A stretch of 64,000 nt of DNA from WHSW01 sp963759295 (GTDB lineage: Bacteria; Actinomycetota; Thermoleophilia; Solirubrobacterales; 70-9): the NCBI GenBank assembly GCA_963759295.1, contig CAVWYT010000011.1, positions 310,001 through 374,000 of the forward strand, read 5' to 3'. Under the pieces are notes generated by a model that was not told the origin of the DNA, did not search any database, and was given only the letters and a program-made list of their open reading frames with translations. Positions 7,833-16,260 of the stretch are shown one piece after another. Numbering within the stretch: position 1 is the stretch's first letter; the number at the start of each line of letters is the position of its first letter. The translations under genes and the position numbers were made by a program.

Positions 7833-8048
7833 ATGACCGAGCATTCCCAACTTCGCGCAGCCCCTGGCGATCGGTTGCTCGTCTCGGGCCACCATCAAGG
7901 CGAGCCCGAGCGAGATGGGGAGGTGCTCGAGGTGCACGGTGAAGATGGCGCGCCCCCGTACCTCGTGCGCTGGGAGGACGGAACGACCACCGTGCTGTAT
8001 CCGAGCTCGGATGTCTCGATTCAGCACTTCCCGCAGCGGGACTCCTGA
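7833..8048 (+). CDS. DUF1918 small protein
   Basis: 71 residues, MTEHSQLRAAPGDRLLVSGH to SSDVSIQHFP, with GAAGGAG upstream of the ATG. The pattern GDRLLVSGHHQGEPERDGEVLEV followed by PYLVRWEDGTTTVLYPSSD is that of DUF1918, an SH3-like beta-barrel common in actinobacteria, often as a stand-alone small protein. No known activity. It lies 40 bases after the aldehyde dehydrogenase on the same strand and may be cotranscribed. Confidence 0.88.
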   Translation: MTEHSQLRAAPGDRLLVSGHHQGEPERDGEVLEVHGEDGAPPYLVRWEDGTTTVLYPSSDVSIQHFPQRDS

Positions 8049-8150
8049 GCTCGACACCTCGGTCGCGGCGACCCGACGATCGAGTCGGTCCCGGCCCAGT
8101 GCACCGACGTTCTGGATCCGACCGCCGAGGCGGTCGGGCGCCTCGTCGGA

Positions 8151-8681
8151 TCAGCCCGTGCCGGCCTCCGGCGGAGCGTCGCCGCCGCCGTCCTCGCCGG
8201 GGCGTTCGCGGGCGATGAAGTCCTCGACCAGCAGCAGGTTGTCGTCGGCGCGCTCGACCACGTTGAGCAGGTCCTGCATCAGCGCGACCTCCTCGACCTG
8301 CTCGGATACGAACCACTGCATGAACTGCTCCGCGCGGTAGTCCTTGACCTCTCGCGCGAGCTCGAACAACCTGTAGATCTCCTCGCCGACCCGCTTCTCC
8401 TGCTCGAGCGCCATCCGCACCGGCGCGATGTCGTCGTCGAACCTCGACTGCTGGCCCTTGATGTCCGGAATTCGGACCTCCTCGTCGACGTCGAGCAGGT
8501 ACTGGATCATCATCATCGCGTGGCTGCGCTCCTCGAGCGCCTGGCGATAGAAGAACGCGGCCAGCCGCGGCAGGGTCTCGCCGTCGTAGTGGACCGCCGC
8601 GCCGGTGTACTGCATCGAGGCGCTGAACTCGTTTGCGATCTGGTCGTTGAGCGCCGCAGCGAACGACTTGTCGTCGACCAT
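8151..8681 (-). CDS. ferritin-like iron-storage protein
   Basis: 176 residues. Four-helix ferritin fold with di-iron ligands Glu18 (NDQIANEFSASMQY), Glu51 and His54 (ALEERSHAM), and later Glu residues in EEIYRLFELAR and WFVSEQVEEV. It resembles the non-haem bacterial ferritins (Ftn/BfrB) of actinobacteria; no haem-binding Met was assigned. The C-terminal 15 residues are Gly/Pro-rich and disordered. It follows the enolase-superfamily gene by 12 bases on the same strand and is probably cotranscribed. Expected role: cytoplasmic Fe(II) oxidation and storage. Confidence 0.9.
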   Translation of the reverse strand: MVDDKSFAAALNDQIANEFSASMQYTGAAVHYDGETLPRLAAFFYRQALEERSHAMMMIQYLLDVDEEVRIPDIKGQQSRFDDDIAPVRMALEQEKRVGEEIYRLFELAREVKDYRAEQFMQWFVSEQVEEVALMQDLLNVVERADDNLLLVEDFIARERPGEDGGGDAPPEAGTG

Positions 8682-8693
8682 GACGCGAACCTA

Positions 8694-9761
8694 CTACTCG
8701 GCCCAGCGGAAGCCGGTCTCGCTCTGGGCCGGATCCATCGGGCTGGTCGGCATCCCGGCGGGAACCGAGGGGTCGTTGTAACCGGAGGGGGCGCAGTCGT
8801 TGGGGGTCGACGCGTGAAACAGCGAGGCGAGGTACTGGACCTGCCCGCGCCCGCACTCGACCTCGCCCTGGCCGCCGCTGTAGACGGCGATCCCGTTCTG
8901 CTCGCAGTACTCGTAGATCTCGAGCAGCTCGCGCAGCGACCCGAACCGCGACGGCTTCGAGTTGATCGCCTTGCGCGCCATCCGCTTGACGTCGGCGAGC
9001 GAGTGAAGCGGTGCATCCCAGGTGACCCGGTCGGCGTGTGGCTCGAGCGCCTCGCGCGCCGCCTCTGGTTCGAGGTCGGGGTCCTCGAGATAGGCGTCCG
9101 CGAACGCCTCGGCGACCGCAGCGTAGAGCTCGGGATCGGTGTCGACGTCGACCGGCGTGCCGCGGTAGAGGCCCTTGAGGTCGAGCACCCGCACCTTGGC
9201 GATCTCCTTGACCTCCGCGATCAGCTCCGCGTCCCAGTCATTCTCCGGGTCGAGCTTGAACTCGAGCTCCGGATAGCGGTCGAGCCGCTTGCGGATCGCC
9301 TCCGTCGATGATCTCGGGGTGTCCTCGCCGAAGCCGCCGAGCCGGGTCGAGCAGATGAAGCGCAGCGGCTGGGGGTCGCGCTCGACGACCTCCCAGAGCG
9401 CGAGGCCGTTCTGGCGCAGGGCGAGGTCGAGGGCGGCCGACTCATAGGCCCAGCGCCGGTAGTGGCGCGAGGGCTCGCGCTCCGGCGCGGTCGGGAAGAG
9501 GTCGAGGTCCCCGAGCAGCTCGCAGGCTTCGCCGAGCGTCCTCGGCGCCGCGAGGTCGAGCACCGGCCCCGCGTCGCGATGGGCGATGTGGTCGAGCACG
9601 TCGTAGACCACGTCCTCGCCGATCCCCTCCTGGCCCTGGCCGTGCATGTGGACGACCGTCGAGGGCCGGGTGAAGTCCCCGTACTCGCGATCATGGGCGG
9701 TGAGCTCGTAACTCTCGATCTCGATCGCGAGCTCGGCGAGGCGGTCATACGCGGCGCTCAT
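8694..9761 (-). CDS. enolase-superfamily (mandelate racemase-like) protein
   Basis: 355 residues. An N-terminal capping region (YELTAHDREYGDFTRPSTVVHMHG) is followed by a predicted barrel with strands ending ELEFKLDPENDWD, KVRVLDLKGLYRG, YLEDPDLEPEA, DAINSKPSRFG-type and VYSGGQGEVECGRGQVQYLA elements. This order is consistent with the mandelate racemase/muconate lactonizing enzyme group. The expected metal ligands (acidic residues after strands 3-5) are plausible (D in LDLKG, D/E in LEDPDLE, K in INSKPS), but the substrate cannot be inferred. It ends 12 bases before the ferritin start. Confidence 0.7.
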   Translation of the reverse strand: MSAAYDRLAELAIEIESYELTAHDREYGDFTRPSTVVHMHGQGQEGIGEDVVYDVLDHIAHRDAGPVLDLAAPRTLGEACELLGDLDLFPTAPEREPSRHYRRWAYESAALDLALRQNGLALWEVVERDPQPLRFICSTRLGGFGEDTPRSSTEAIRKRLDRYPELEFKLDPENDWDAELIAEVKEIAKVRVLDLKGLYRGTPVDVDTDPELYAAVAEAFADAYLEDPDLEPEAAREALEPHADRVTWDAPLHSLADVKRMARKAINSKPSRFGSLRELLEIYEYCEQNGIAVYSGGQGEVECGRGQVQYLASLFHASTPNDCAPSGYNDPSVPAGMPTSPMDPAQSETGFRWAE

Positions 9762-9855
9762 CGGCCGATCACCCTAACCGGACGCGCCGCGGCGTGCGGC
9801 CCTGGGCGATGCGCAGGCGCTGCCGGCGGACGCAGTCCGCGTCAGCCGGCCGGGC

Positions 9856-10638
9856 TCAGCGGTGCTCGGGGTTGGGGAAGTCGAAGCGACAGCCCGCGTC
9901 CCACTCCGAGCGCTGGTTGCCGTGGGCTGGGATCCCTCCCGCGTCCTTGAGCATCCGGGCGAGGTGAAGCAGGTTCCAGCTCATGAAGGTGGTGTTGCGG
10001 TTGGTGAAGTCGTTCATCGGGCCGCCGGAGCCGGGATCGAGGTACGACGGTCCCGGCCCCGCCTCGCCGATCCAGCCGGCGTCGGCCTGGGGCGGGATCG
10101 TGTAACCGAGGTGCTGGAGCGCGTACAGCGTCTCCAGCGCGCAGTGCTTGATGCCGTCCTCGTTGCCGGTCACCAGACACCCGCCCACGCGCCCGTAGTA
10201 GGCGTACTGGCCGGCGTCGTTGAGCAGGTGAGAGTTCCCGTACAGGCGCTCGATGATCCGGGTGCACACCGAGGACTTCTCGCCGAGCCAGATCGGCATT
10301 CCGAGCACCAGGATGTCGGCCCCGATCACCCGCTCGAAGAGGGTCGGCCACTCGTCGACGCTCCACCCGTGCTCGGTCATGTCCGGCCAGACACCGGTGG
10401 CGATCTGGTGATCGATCGCGCGGATGCAGTCGACCTCGACCCCGTTGCGGCGCATGATCTCGATCGAGATGTCCATCAGCCCCTGGGTGTGGGAGGGCTC
10501 GGGGCTGCGCTTCAAGGTGCAGTTGATGAACATCGCCTTGAGGTCGGAGTAGTCGACGTCGCTCGACGCGACCATCTCCATCTGCCTCTCGTTCAGCGTC
10601 GGTTGTTCGCTCACCTCATCCTCCTCGTCCGTGGACAC
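9856..10638 (-). CDS. flavodoxin-family / NADPH-dependent FMN reductase-like protein
   Basis: 260 residues with an N-terminal acidic leader, then a flavodoxin-like fold: LKAMFINCTLKRSPEPSHTQ (phosphate-binding loop region), ADILVLGMPIWLGEKSSVCTRIIERLYG (the P-x-W/Y-x-G segment typical of NAD(P)H:FMN reductases and flavodoxins) and RVGGCLVTGNEDGIKHCALETLYALQHLGY. Likely binds FMN and reduces flavin or quinone-type substrates in the cytoplasm. The C-terminal 60 residues are not typical of the minimal fold. It lies downstream of the carbamoylase-deiminase-decarboxylase group on the opposite transcriptional end, about 80 bases away, so operon membership is uncertain. Confidence 0.75.
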   Translation of the reverse strand: MSTDEEDEVSEQPTLNERQMEMVASSDVDYSDLKAMFINCTLKRSPEPSHTQGLMDISIEIMRRNGVEVDCIRAIDHQIATGVWPDMTEHGWSVDEWPTLFERVIGADILVLGMPIWLGEKSSVCTRIIERLYGNSHLLNDAGQYAYYGRVGGCLVTGNEDGIKHCALETLYALQHLGYTIPPQADAGWIGEAGPGPSYLDPGSGGPMNDFTNRNTTFMSWNLLHLARMLKDAGGIPAHGNQRSEWDAGCRFDFPNPEHR

Positions 10639-10720
10639 GACGATTGGGAGTCGGCCGGCGTCGCGATCCGTTACGTCCGCGATCGGGCGCGAAGCCCGCG
10701 GGCGATCGCTCGCGGGTCGC

Positions 10721-11959
10721 TCAACGCGCCAGCGCCAGATTCACGAGCGCGCCGAAGGCGCCGATCGCGACCTCGAGGTCCGCCTCGGCGGTGTCCTCGG
10801 CGGCGACATGGCTGAGCCCGCCCTCGGAGGGGCAGAACATCATCGCCACCGGGAGCACCCGGGCCACCTCGGCCGCGTCGTGGAGGGCGCCGCTGGTCAG
10901 CGGCTCGGCGCGTCCGCCGGCAGCGTCCGCCGCCTCGACGGCGAGTCCGACCAGTCCCGGATCGAACGCGATCGGCTCGATCCTCCACAGCGGCTCGTCG
11001 GCCAGCTCGCAGCCGCGGTCGGAGGCGCAGGCGCGGGCGGCGTCGAGGGCGTCTACCAGCATCGACTCGAGCGCGCCCGCCACCGGGTGGCGGAGGTCGA
11101 CGAGCAGCTCTGCCTCGCCGGCGACCGCGGTGGCGATTCCCGGACGAAGGTCCAGCCCGCCGGTCGTCCCCATGCCACCGCGCTCGGTCGCGACCCGCTC
11201 GACCGCGAGCGCGGTCTCGGCCGCGGCGAGCGCGGCGTCGCGGCGCACGTCCATCGGGGTGGTGCCCGCGTGCGCGGCCTGGCCGGTGAAGCGCAGACGG
11301 TGGCGCTCGACACCCGCGCAGCCGGCGACGGCGCTGACCGCGAGTCGCTCGGACTCGAGCACCGGCCCCTGTTCGATGTGGAGCTCGAGGTAGGCGCCGA
11401 GCCCCGCTCGGCGCTCGCCGGCCCGCAGCGCGGCATCGAGCTCGGCGCCGTTGTCGGCCAGAGCCTCCGCCAGCGTCCGCCCGTCCGCGTCGCGCAGGTC
11501 GGCCGCCGAGGAAGGGTCGAGCGACCCCGAGAAAGCCGAGCTGCCGAGCAGGCTGCGGCCGAAGCGGGCGCCCTCCTCGTCGGCCCAGTCGACCAGCGCC
11601 AGCGGGCGCCGCGGGCGCGAGCCCGAGCTCGCCCAGGCGCGCAGCACGCCGACGCCGGCCATCACCCCGAGAGCTCCGTCGAGCCAGCCGCCGTCCGGCA
11701 CCGAGTCGAGATGGGAGCCGACCGCGAGCGCAGGCGCCTTCGGCTCGGCGCCTTCGAGGCGCGCCCAGAGGTTCCCCGCCGGGTCGCGCTCCGCGTCGAC
11801 GCCGATCTCGGCGAGCAGCTCGGCGAGGAATTCGCGGGCCTCGCGCCAGGTCTCGGTCCAGCAGACCCGCTGCGCTCCGCTCGCGTCCCCGGTGCGGCGG
11901 GCGAGCTCGCGCAGGTCGGCGATCACCCGGGCGGCGTCGATCGATGGCGCGCCGGCCAC
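10721..11959 (-). CDS. M20-family N-carbamoyl amino acid hydrolase / allantoate amidohydrolase-like
   Basis: 412 residues from GTG 11959, 8 bases after the deiminase stop. Metallopeptidase M20 signatures: GSHLDSVPDGGWLDGALG (His83, Asp94 metal ligands), DWADEEGARFG (catalytic Glu128/129), and LELHIEQGPVLE, typical of the hydantoinase/carbamoylase (HyuC/AllC/ureidoglycolate) branch rather than peptidases. Such enzymes remove an N-carbamoyl or ureido group, releasing CO2 and NH3. The coupling to a guanidine deiminase and an Orn/Lys/Arg decarboxylase suggests the substrate is a carbamoylated polyamine or amino acid (inference). Confidence 0.87.
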   Translation of the reverse strand: MAGAPSIDAARVIADLRELARRTGDASGAQRVCWTETWREAREFLAELLAEIGVDAERDPAGNLWARLEGAEPKAPALAVGSHLDSVPDGGWLDGALGVMAGVGVLRAWASSGSRPRRPLALVDWADEEGARFGRSLLGSSAFSGSLDPSSAADLRDADGRTLAEALADNGAELDAALRAGERRAGLGAYLELHIEQGPVLESERLAVSAVAGCAGVERHRLRFTGQAAHAGTTPMDVRRDAALAAAETALAVERVATERGGMGTTGGLDLRPGIATAVAGEAELLVDLRHPVAGALESMLVDALDAARACASDRGCELADEPLWRIEPIAFDPGLVGLAVEAADAAGGRAEPLTSGALHDAAEVARVLPVAMMFCPSEGGLSHVAAEDTAEADLEVAIGAFGALVNLALAR

Positions 11960-11967
11960 GGCTGCGC

Positions 11968-12843
11968 TCAGGCCGGGTCCCGGCGCAGCGCTTGCGCGAG
12001 GCAGTGCGCGCCGCCGCCGCCCATCGTGAACATCGAGAGGTCGGGGTCGTAGACCTCGAGGCCGAGTGAGCGCATCTGCTGGTTGAGGCGTGCCGAGCCG
12101 GCGGTCGAGATCACGCGCTCGCCGCCGAGCGAGATCGCGTTGACGCCGAGGTTGAAGGCGTCGGCGACCGAGACCTCGAGGATCTCGAAGCCCTTGCCGC
12201 GCAACCAGGCGACGAGCCCGCCGGATGCCGCCTCGACGCAGACCGCGGCGAGCTTGGGCGCCAGGATCGAGACGAGCACGTCGATGTGGACGAACTGCCC
12301 CGGGATCGGCTCGATCCGAACCTCCCAGCCCTCGTCCTCCATCCACGAGGCGAGCTGGCGGGCGGCCTCGATCTCGGTCCGCTCCTCGCCGTTGCCGATC
12401 AGCATCACGCCGGGCTCGACGATCGTCACGTCGCCACCCTCAATCGAGCCGGCGGTGATCATCGCGCGTATCGGAATCGCGCTCGACTCATAGAAGCGGA
12501 TGACCGGCGCGTACTCGCCCCGGCGCCATTGCTGCTTGAGCTGGGTGACCACGGCTCCGTCCGGCGTCATCACGCTCGAGTCGCGGGCGAACACCTGGTA
12601 GGGCAGCACGGGGTCGGGCTCGAGCGCGTGCACGGTCACCCCTGCGGCCTCGTACGCGGCGACCATCTCGCGGTGCTGTCTCAGGGCGAGCTCGCGATCG
12701 AAGACCGCGCCGCTCTCGAGCGTCGCCCTCGAGATCGCGCTGGTGGGCAGCCAGCGGAAGTTGTCGGGCGGGCCGAGCAGGACGTCGTGCAGGAGCCCGT
12801 ACTCGGAGTCTGCACCCCATGCGGAGATCACGCGCGGGGTCAT
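11968..12843 (-). CDS. arginine deiminase-fold guanidine-modifying enzyme (DDAH/ADI-like)
   Basis: 291 residues. The guanidine-modifying (pentein) superfamily triad is visible: Glu135 in GSIEGGDV, His186 in GQFVHIDV and Cys281 in GGGGAHCL; Asp88 in FARDSSVM is a likely guanidinium ligand. Length (about 290) fits dimethylarginine dimethylaminohydrolase-like and short ADI-like members, shorter than classical ArcA (about 410). Reaction: hydrolysis of a guanidino group to a ureido group plus amine or ammonia. Its ATG overlaps the decarboxylase stop (ATGA at 12840-12843), implying translational coupling and a shared pathway. Confidence 0.85.
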   Translation of the reverse strand: MTPRVISAWGADSEYGLLHDVLLGPPDNFRWLPTSAISRATLESGAVFDRELALRQHREMVAAYEAAGVTVHALEPDPVLPYQVFARDSSVMTPDGAVVTQLKQQWRRGEYAPVIRFYESSAIPIRAMITAGSIEGGDVTIVEPGVMLIGNGEERTEIEAARQLASWMEDEGWEVRIEPIPGQFVHIDVLVSILAPKLAAVCVEAASGGLVAWLRGKGFEILEVSVADAFNLGVNAISLGGERVISTAGSARLNQQMRSLGLEVYDPDLSMFTMGGGGAHCLAQALRRDPA

Positions 12844-14309
12844 TGGCTAACCACCCGCACGGTCTTCAGGGTCCGGTCGGAGGCGCCGCGGACCAGCCCG
12901 CCGTGGGCGACGCTGTCGGCGATGTAATCGAGCGTCGCGCGCGTGAGCAGCTCTCCCGGGAGCACGTTCGGCACGCCGGGCGGGTAGGCCGCGAGCGACT
13001 CGGCGGCGATCCGCCCCTCGGCGCGCGCGAACTCGACCACCTCCTGGGTGGCGAGGAAGGCATCGCGCGGGGAGAGCTGGGTGGGCCCCCACGGCGGCGG
13101 CTCGGCGAACGGCGGCAGCGGCTCGGCCTCCTCCTCGCCGAGGCGCCGGCAGGCGCGCTCGAGCGCCGCCACGAGGCGGGCGCCGGTCGCCGACGCCCGC
13201 TCCCCGATCCCGAACACGGCGACGACGACGTGCTCGGAGAACAGCTCGAGGTTGATGTCGTCGTCCTCGCGCATCAGCCGGGCGATCCGGTGGCCCGTCG
13301 CACCGGTGCCGCGGACGTCGACGACGAGGCGAAGCGGGTCGTAGGCGTGGACGCCGGCGCGGCCGACGATCCGCTCGTCGAGGACGTCGAGGCCCGGGAT
13401 CGAGCGGATTTGCTCGCGCAGCTCGGCGAGCGAGTGGACGGTCTCGGCGAGCAGCTCCTCGCCGTGAACCGCGGCCTGCCGCCGCGCGGCGTCCAGCGAG
13501 GCCGTGAGGATCGCGTTTGGGCTCGTGGTCTCGACCACGGTGACGGCGCGGTCCACCACCCGCTCGTCGATCAGCTCGTCGCCGCCGAGATGGAGGATCG
13601 CCGACTGGGTGATCGAGCCGACCACCTTGTGCACCGAGGAGAGCACCAGGTCGGCGCCGAGCTCGAGCGCCGAGCTCGGCAGCTCGGAGGAGAAATGCAG
13701 GTGCGCGCCCCACGCCTCGTCGACGACGAGCGGCACGTCGCGCGCGTGGGTGACCTCGGCGAGCCCCCCGACGTCGGCGACCGCGCCGAAGTAGGTGGGC
13801 GAGACGATGATCGCGGCCACGGCCTGCGGATCGGCGGCCAGCGCCGCATCGAGCGTCTCGGGAAGCAGGCAGTGGACGATCCCGAGCTCGGGATCGAGCT
13901 CCGGGGCGACGAACCGTGGCCTCAGCCCCGAGAGCACGAGCCCATCGATGATCGAGGAGTGGACGTTGCGCTGCACGACCACCCTGTCGCCCGAGTGGGC
14001 GAGCGCGAGGCAGGCGGCGTGATTTCCCCCCGAGCCTCCGTTGACCACGAACCAGCTTCGGCGCGCCCCCCACGCTTCCGCGGCGAGCCGCTGCGCGAGC
14101 TGAAATGGCGCGCTCGCCGGGTCCGGGGCGACGTCGATGCCCTCGATCCCGGCGGGGATGTCGAGCCGCAGGAGCTGATCGCCGAAGGCGTCGCGCAGCG
14201 CCGGATCGGCCCCGGGGCCACCCTTGTGGCCCGGGACGTGGAAGCGGCCCGGCTCGCGATCGGCGTAGGCGATCAGCGCGTCCAGGTACGGCGTTCGGTC
14301 CTGCTCCAC
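12840..14309 (-). CDS. Orn/Lys/Arg decarboxylase (PLP, SpeA/Cad short form)
   Basis: 489 residues from GTG 14309, chosen because EQDRTPYLDALIAYADREPGRFHVPGHKGG is the usual N-terminus; the frame is open further upstream without homology. PLP-dependent fold-I decarboxylase: VNGGSGGNHAAC (phosphate site), QRNVHSSIIDGLVLSG, VVDEAWGAHL (Asp for PLP N1) and the PLP-lysine Lys228 in LSSVHKVVGS. The length matches the Bacillus SpeA/YaaO type without an N-terminal wing domain. Substrate among arginine, ornithine and lysine is not decidable from motifs; coupling to a deiminase favours arginine to agmatine. Confidence 0.87.
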   Translation of the reverse strand: MEQDRTPYLDALIAYADREPGRFHVPGHKGGPGADPALRDAFGDQLLRLDIPAGIEGIDVAPDPASAPFQLAQRLAAEAWGARRSWFVVNGGSGGNHAACLALAHSGDRVVVQRNVHSSIIDGLVLSGLRPRFVAPELDPELGIVHCLLPETLDAALAADPQAVAAIIVSPTYFGAVADVGGLAEVTHARDVPLVVDEAWGAHLHFSSELPSSALELGADLVLSSVHKVVGSITQSAILHLGGDELIDERVVDRAVTVVETTSPNAILTASLDAARRQAAVHGEELLAETVHSLAELREQIRSIPGLDVLDERIVGRAGVHAYDPLRLVVDVRGTGATGHRIARLMREDDDINLELFSEHVVVAVFGIGERASATGARLVAALERACRRLGEEEAEPLPPFAEPPPWGPTQLSPRDAFLATQEVVEFARAEGRIAAESLAAYPPGVPNVLPGELLTRATLDYIADSVAHGGLVRGASDRTLKTVRVVSQ

Positions 14310-14525
14310 GCCGCGGCACGTTACCCGCGGCGCGACCCGGCCGGAGGCCGTCGCGATGGCCGAGACGCCGGGCGTCCAGGCCTCGCACCCGCCCGGCGGT
14401 GCCCGGAGGGTCACGAGGGCGCCGGTCGGGCCCATCGGCGCAGGCGGTCGCCCCTGCTACCTTCTGGCCGTCCCCGTGGACGACGATCGACCTCGAAGTA
14501 CCGGGCCCACCGCGCGCCCTGAGCA

Positions 14526-15869
14526 GTGACCGCGCTCTTCCTCGTCCTGCTCGTCTTGCTCGTCCTGGTAAACGGGCTCTTCGTCGCTGCCGAGTTCGCG
14601 CTGGTGCGCACCCGCAAGGGGCGGATCGAGGCGCTGGCGAAGGAGGGGGAGACCGGCGCCGAGCAGGCACTCGAGCAGATCGAGACGATCGACGAGTCGC
14701 TCGCCGCCTGCCAGGTGGGGATCACGATGGCCTCGATCGGAATCGGCTTCCTCGGCGAGAAGGCCCTGGTCGACCTGTTCGAACCGCTGCTCGACGGTCC
14801 GCTCGCGCACGCGGTCGCGGCGCCGATCGCGTTCGTCTTGGCCTACACGCTGGCGACCTCGCTGCACATCACGGTCGGCGAGCAGGTGCCGAAGATGCTG
14901 GCGATCACCACCCCCGACCGGATCGTGCGCGGGCTCTCCCGTCCGTTGCACTGGTTCGAGGTCGCGAGCGCCCCGTTCACGCTCGGGCTGACGGTGATCT
15001 CGAACGGGATCGTGCGCCTGTTCGGAGTCGATCCCGGGGACCTGAGCGAGAAGCACACCACCGAGGACGTCAAGGAGATCATCCGCAGCTCGGCGCTCGG
15101 CGGCACCCTGGATCCGGGCGAGGCGGTGATGCTCGGCGGCGTCTTTCACCTGCACGAGCAACAGGCGCGCGAGGTGATGACCCCGATCCCCGCGGTGGTG
15201 ACCGTGAACTCCAACGAGACGGCCGAGGAGGCGCTGCGCCGCTGCGTCAGCTCGGGGCACACGCGGCTGGTGGTGGTCGAGGACGACAACCCCGACAAGG
15301 TCCGGGGAATCGTCCACAACAACAGCCTCGCCCGGCTGTACATGAACACCGGCGCCGAAGCCCCGCTGTCGCCGGCGATCCGCGAGGTCCCAGTGTTCCC
15401 GGAGACGAAGCCGCTCGACGACCTGCTCGCAGAGCTGCAGCGCCAGCGCTCGTCGATCGGGATCGTCGCCGACGAGTACGGGCGCACCGTGGGGATCGCG
15501 ACGATCGAGGACATCCTCGAGGAGGTGGTCGGCGAAATCGAGGACGAGACCGACCCCCGGGCGACCGCCCTGCGCAGGCTCACGGACGGCGACTGGTACG
15601 TGCGCGGCCACGTCCCGCTGGGCGACCTCGAGGACGCCGGGATCCAGCTCCCGGTCTCCTCCGACGCCTTCAACTCGATCGGCGGCTACGTGTTCTCGGA
15701 GCTCGGACGGCTGCCGAAGCGAGGCGACAAGGTGCGCGCCAACGGCTACGAGCTGCGGGTCGAGTCGGTGCGCGACAACCGGATCGTCGCCGTGCGCATC
15801 CACTCGGTGACCGCCGAGCACCCCCAGGTGCCGGTCGACTCGCCGGCGTCCCATCCGGGCTCGGTCTAA
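14526..15869 (+). CDS. CNNM/CorC-HlyC family membrane protein (DUF21-CBS-CorC)
   Basis: 447 residues, GTG start. N-terminal DUF21 membrane domain (LFLVLLVLLVLVNGLFVAAEFALV, then KEGETGAEQALEQIETIDESLAACQVGITMASIGIG, LATSLHITVGEQVPKM), two CBS domains (about 205-330; MTPIPAVVTVNSNETAEEALRRC and RQRSSIGIVADEYGRTVGIATIEDILEEVVGEIEDE) and a C-terminal CorC/HlyC domain. These proteins are linked to Mg2+/Co2+ homeostasis or export; 'hemolysin' is a historical name. Monocistronic as far as can be seen. Confidence 0.92.
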   Translation: MTALFLVLLVLLVLVNGLFVAAEFALVRTRKGRIEALAKEGETGAEQALEQIETIDESLAACQVGITMASIGIGFLGEKALVDLFEPLLDGPLAHAVAAPIAFVLAYTLATSLHITVGEQVPKMLAITTPDRIVRGLSRPLHWFEVASAPFTLGLTVISNGIVRLFGVDPGDLSEKHTTEDVKEIIRSSALGGTLDPGEAVMLGGVFHLHEQQAREVMTPIPAVVTVNSNETAEEALRRCVSSGHTRLVVVEDDNPDKVRGIVHNNSLARLYMNTGAEAPLSPAIREVPVFPETKPLDDLLAELQRQRSSIGIVADEYGRTVGIATIEDILEEVVGEIEDETDPRATALRRLTDGDWYVRGHVPLGDLEDAGIQLPVSSDAFNSIGGYVFSELGRLPKRGDKVRANGYELRVESVRDNRIVAVRIHSVTAEHPQVPVDSPASHPGSV

Positions 15870-15962
15870 AGCCCGCTGCTTGCGCGCTTTCGGGCGTAGC
15901 GAATACGTCCGCGACCCGATCTAGCGTTCCCCTCGTCGTGGTGTAGACCCAGAGGTAGGAGC

Positions 15963-16250
15963 ATGTGGGTCATCCGGCTCACTGACAAGCAGGTCGAGGT
16001 GCTGGGAGCGATGCTTCGCTCCGAGGACCATCTGGGCCCGGCTCTCCGCGGCGCGCTCGAGGCCCTCGAGCTGGCGCGTTGGGACGAGCTCCCCGAGGCG
16101 CAGCTTCCGTGGGAGAGCGTGATCGAGGAGGCGCGGCGTCAGGGCGTCTCGGAGGCGGAGGTCGTCTGGGACATGTGCGGGCGCCATCGCGAGCCCGCCG
16201 CTCCACGCCGCGGTCGCGTCGGCAAGACGCCGACCGAGCGCGCCGCCTGA
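15963..16250 (+). CDS. hypothetical small protein
   Basis: 95 residues, MWVIRLTDKQVEVLGAMLRSE onward, with AGGTAGGAGC just before the ATG. Predicted mostly helical (EVLGAMLRSEDHLGPALRGALEALELARWDE; WESVIEEARRQG) with a basic, Pro/Arg-rich tail. No family was recognised; no Cys pairs or membrane segments. It converges on the hydroxyacyl-CoA dehydrogenase gene with a 10-base gap. The strong ribosome site and protein-like amphipathic helices favour a real gene. Confidence 0.6.
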   Translation: MWVIRLTDKQVEVLGAMLRSEDHLGPALRGALEALELARWDELPEAQLPWESVIEEARRQGVSEAEVVWDMCGRHREPAAPRRGRVGKTPTERAA

Positions 16251-16260
16251 ACGCCGGCGA

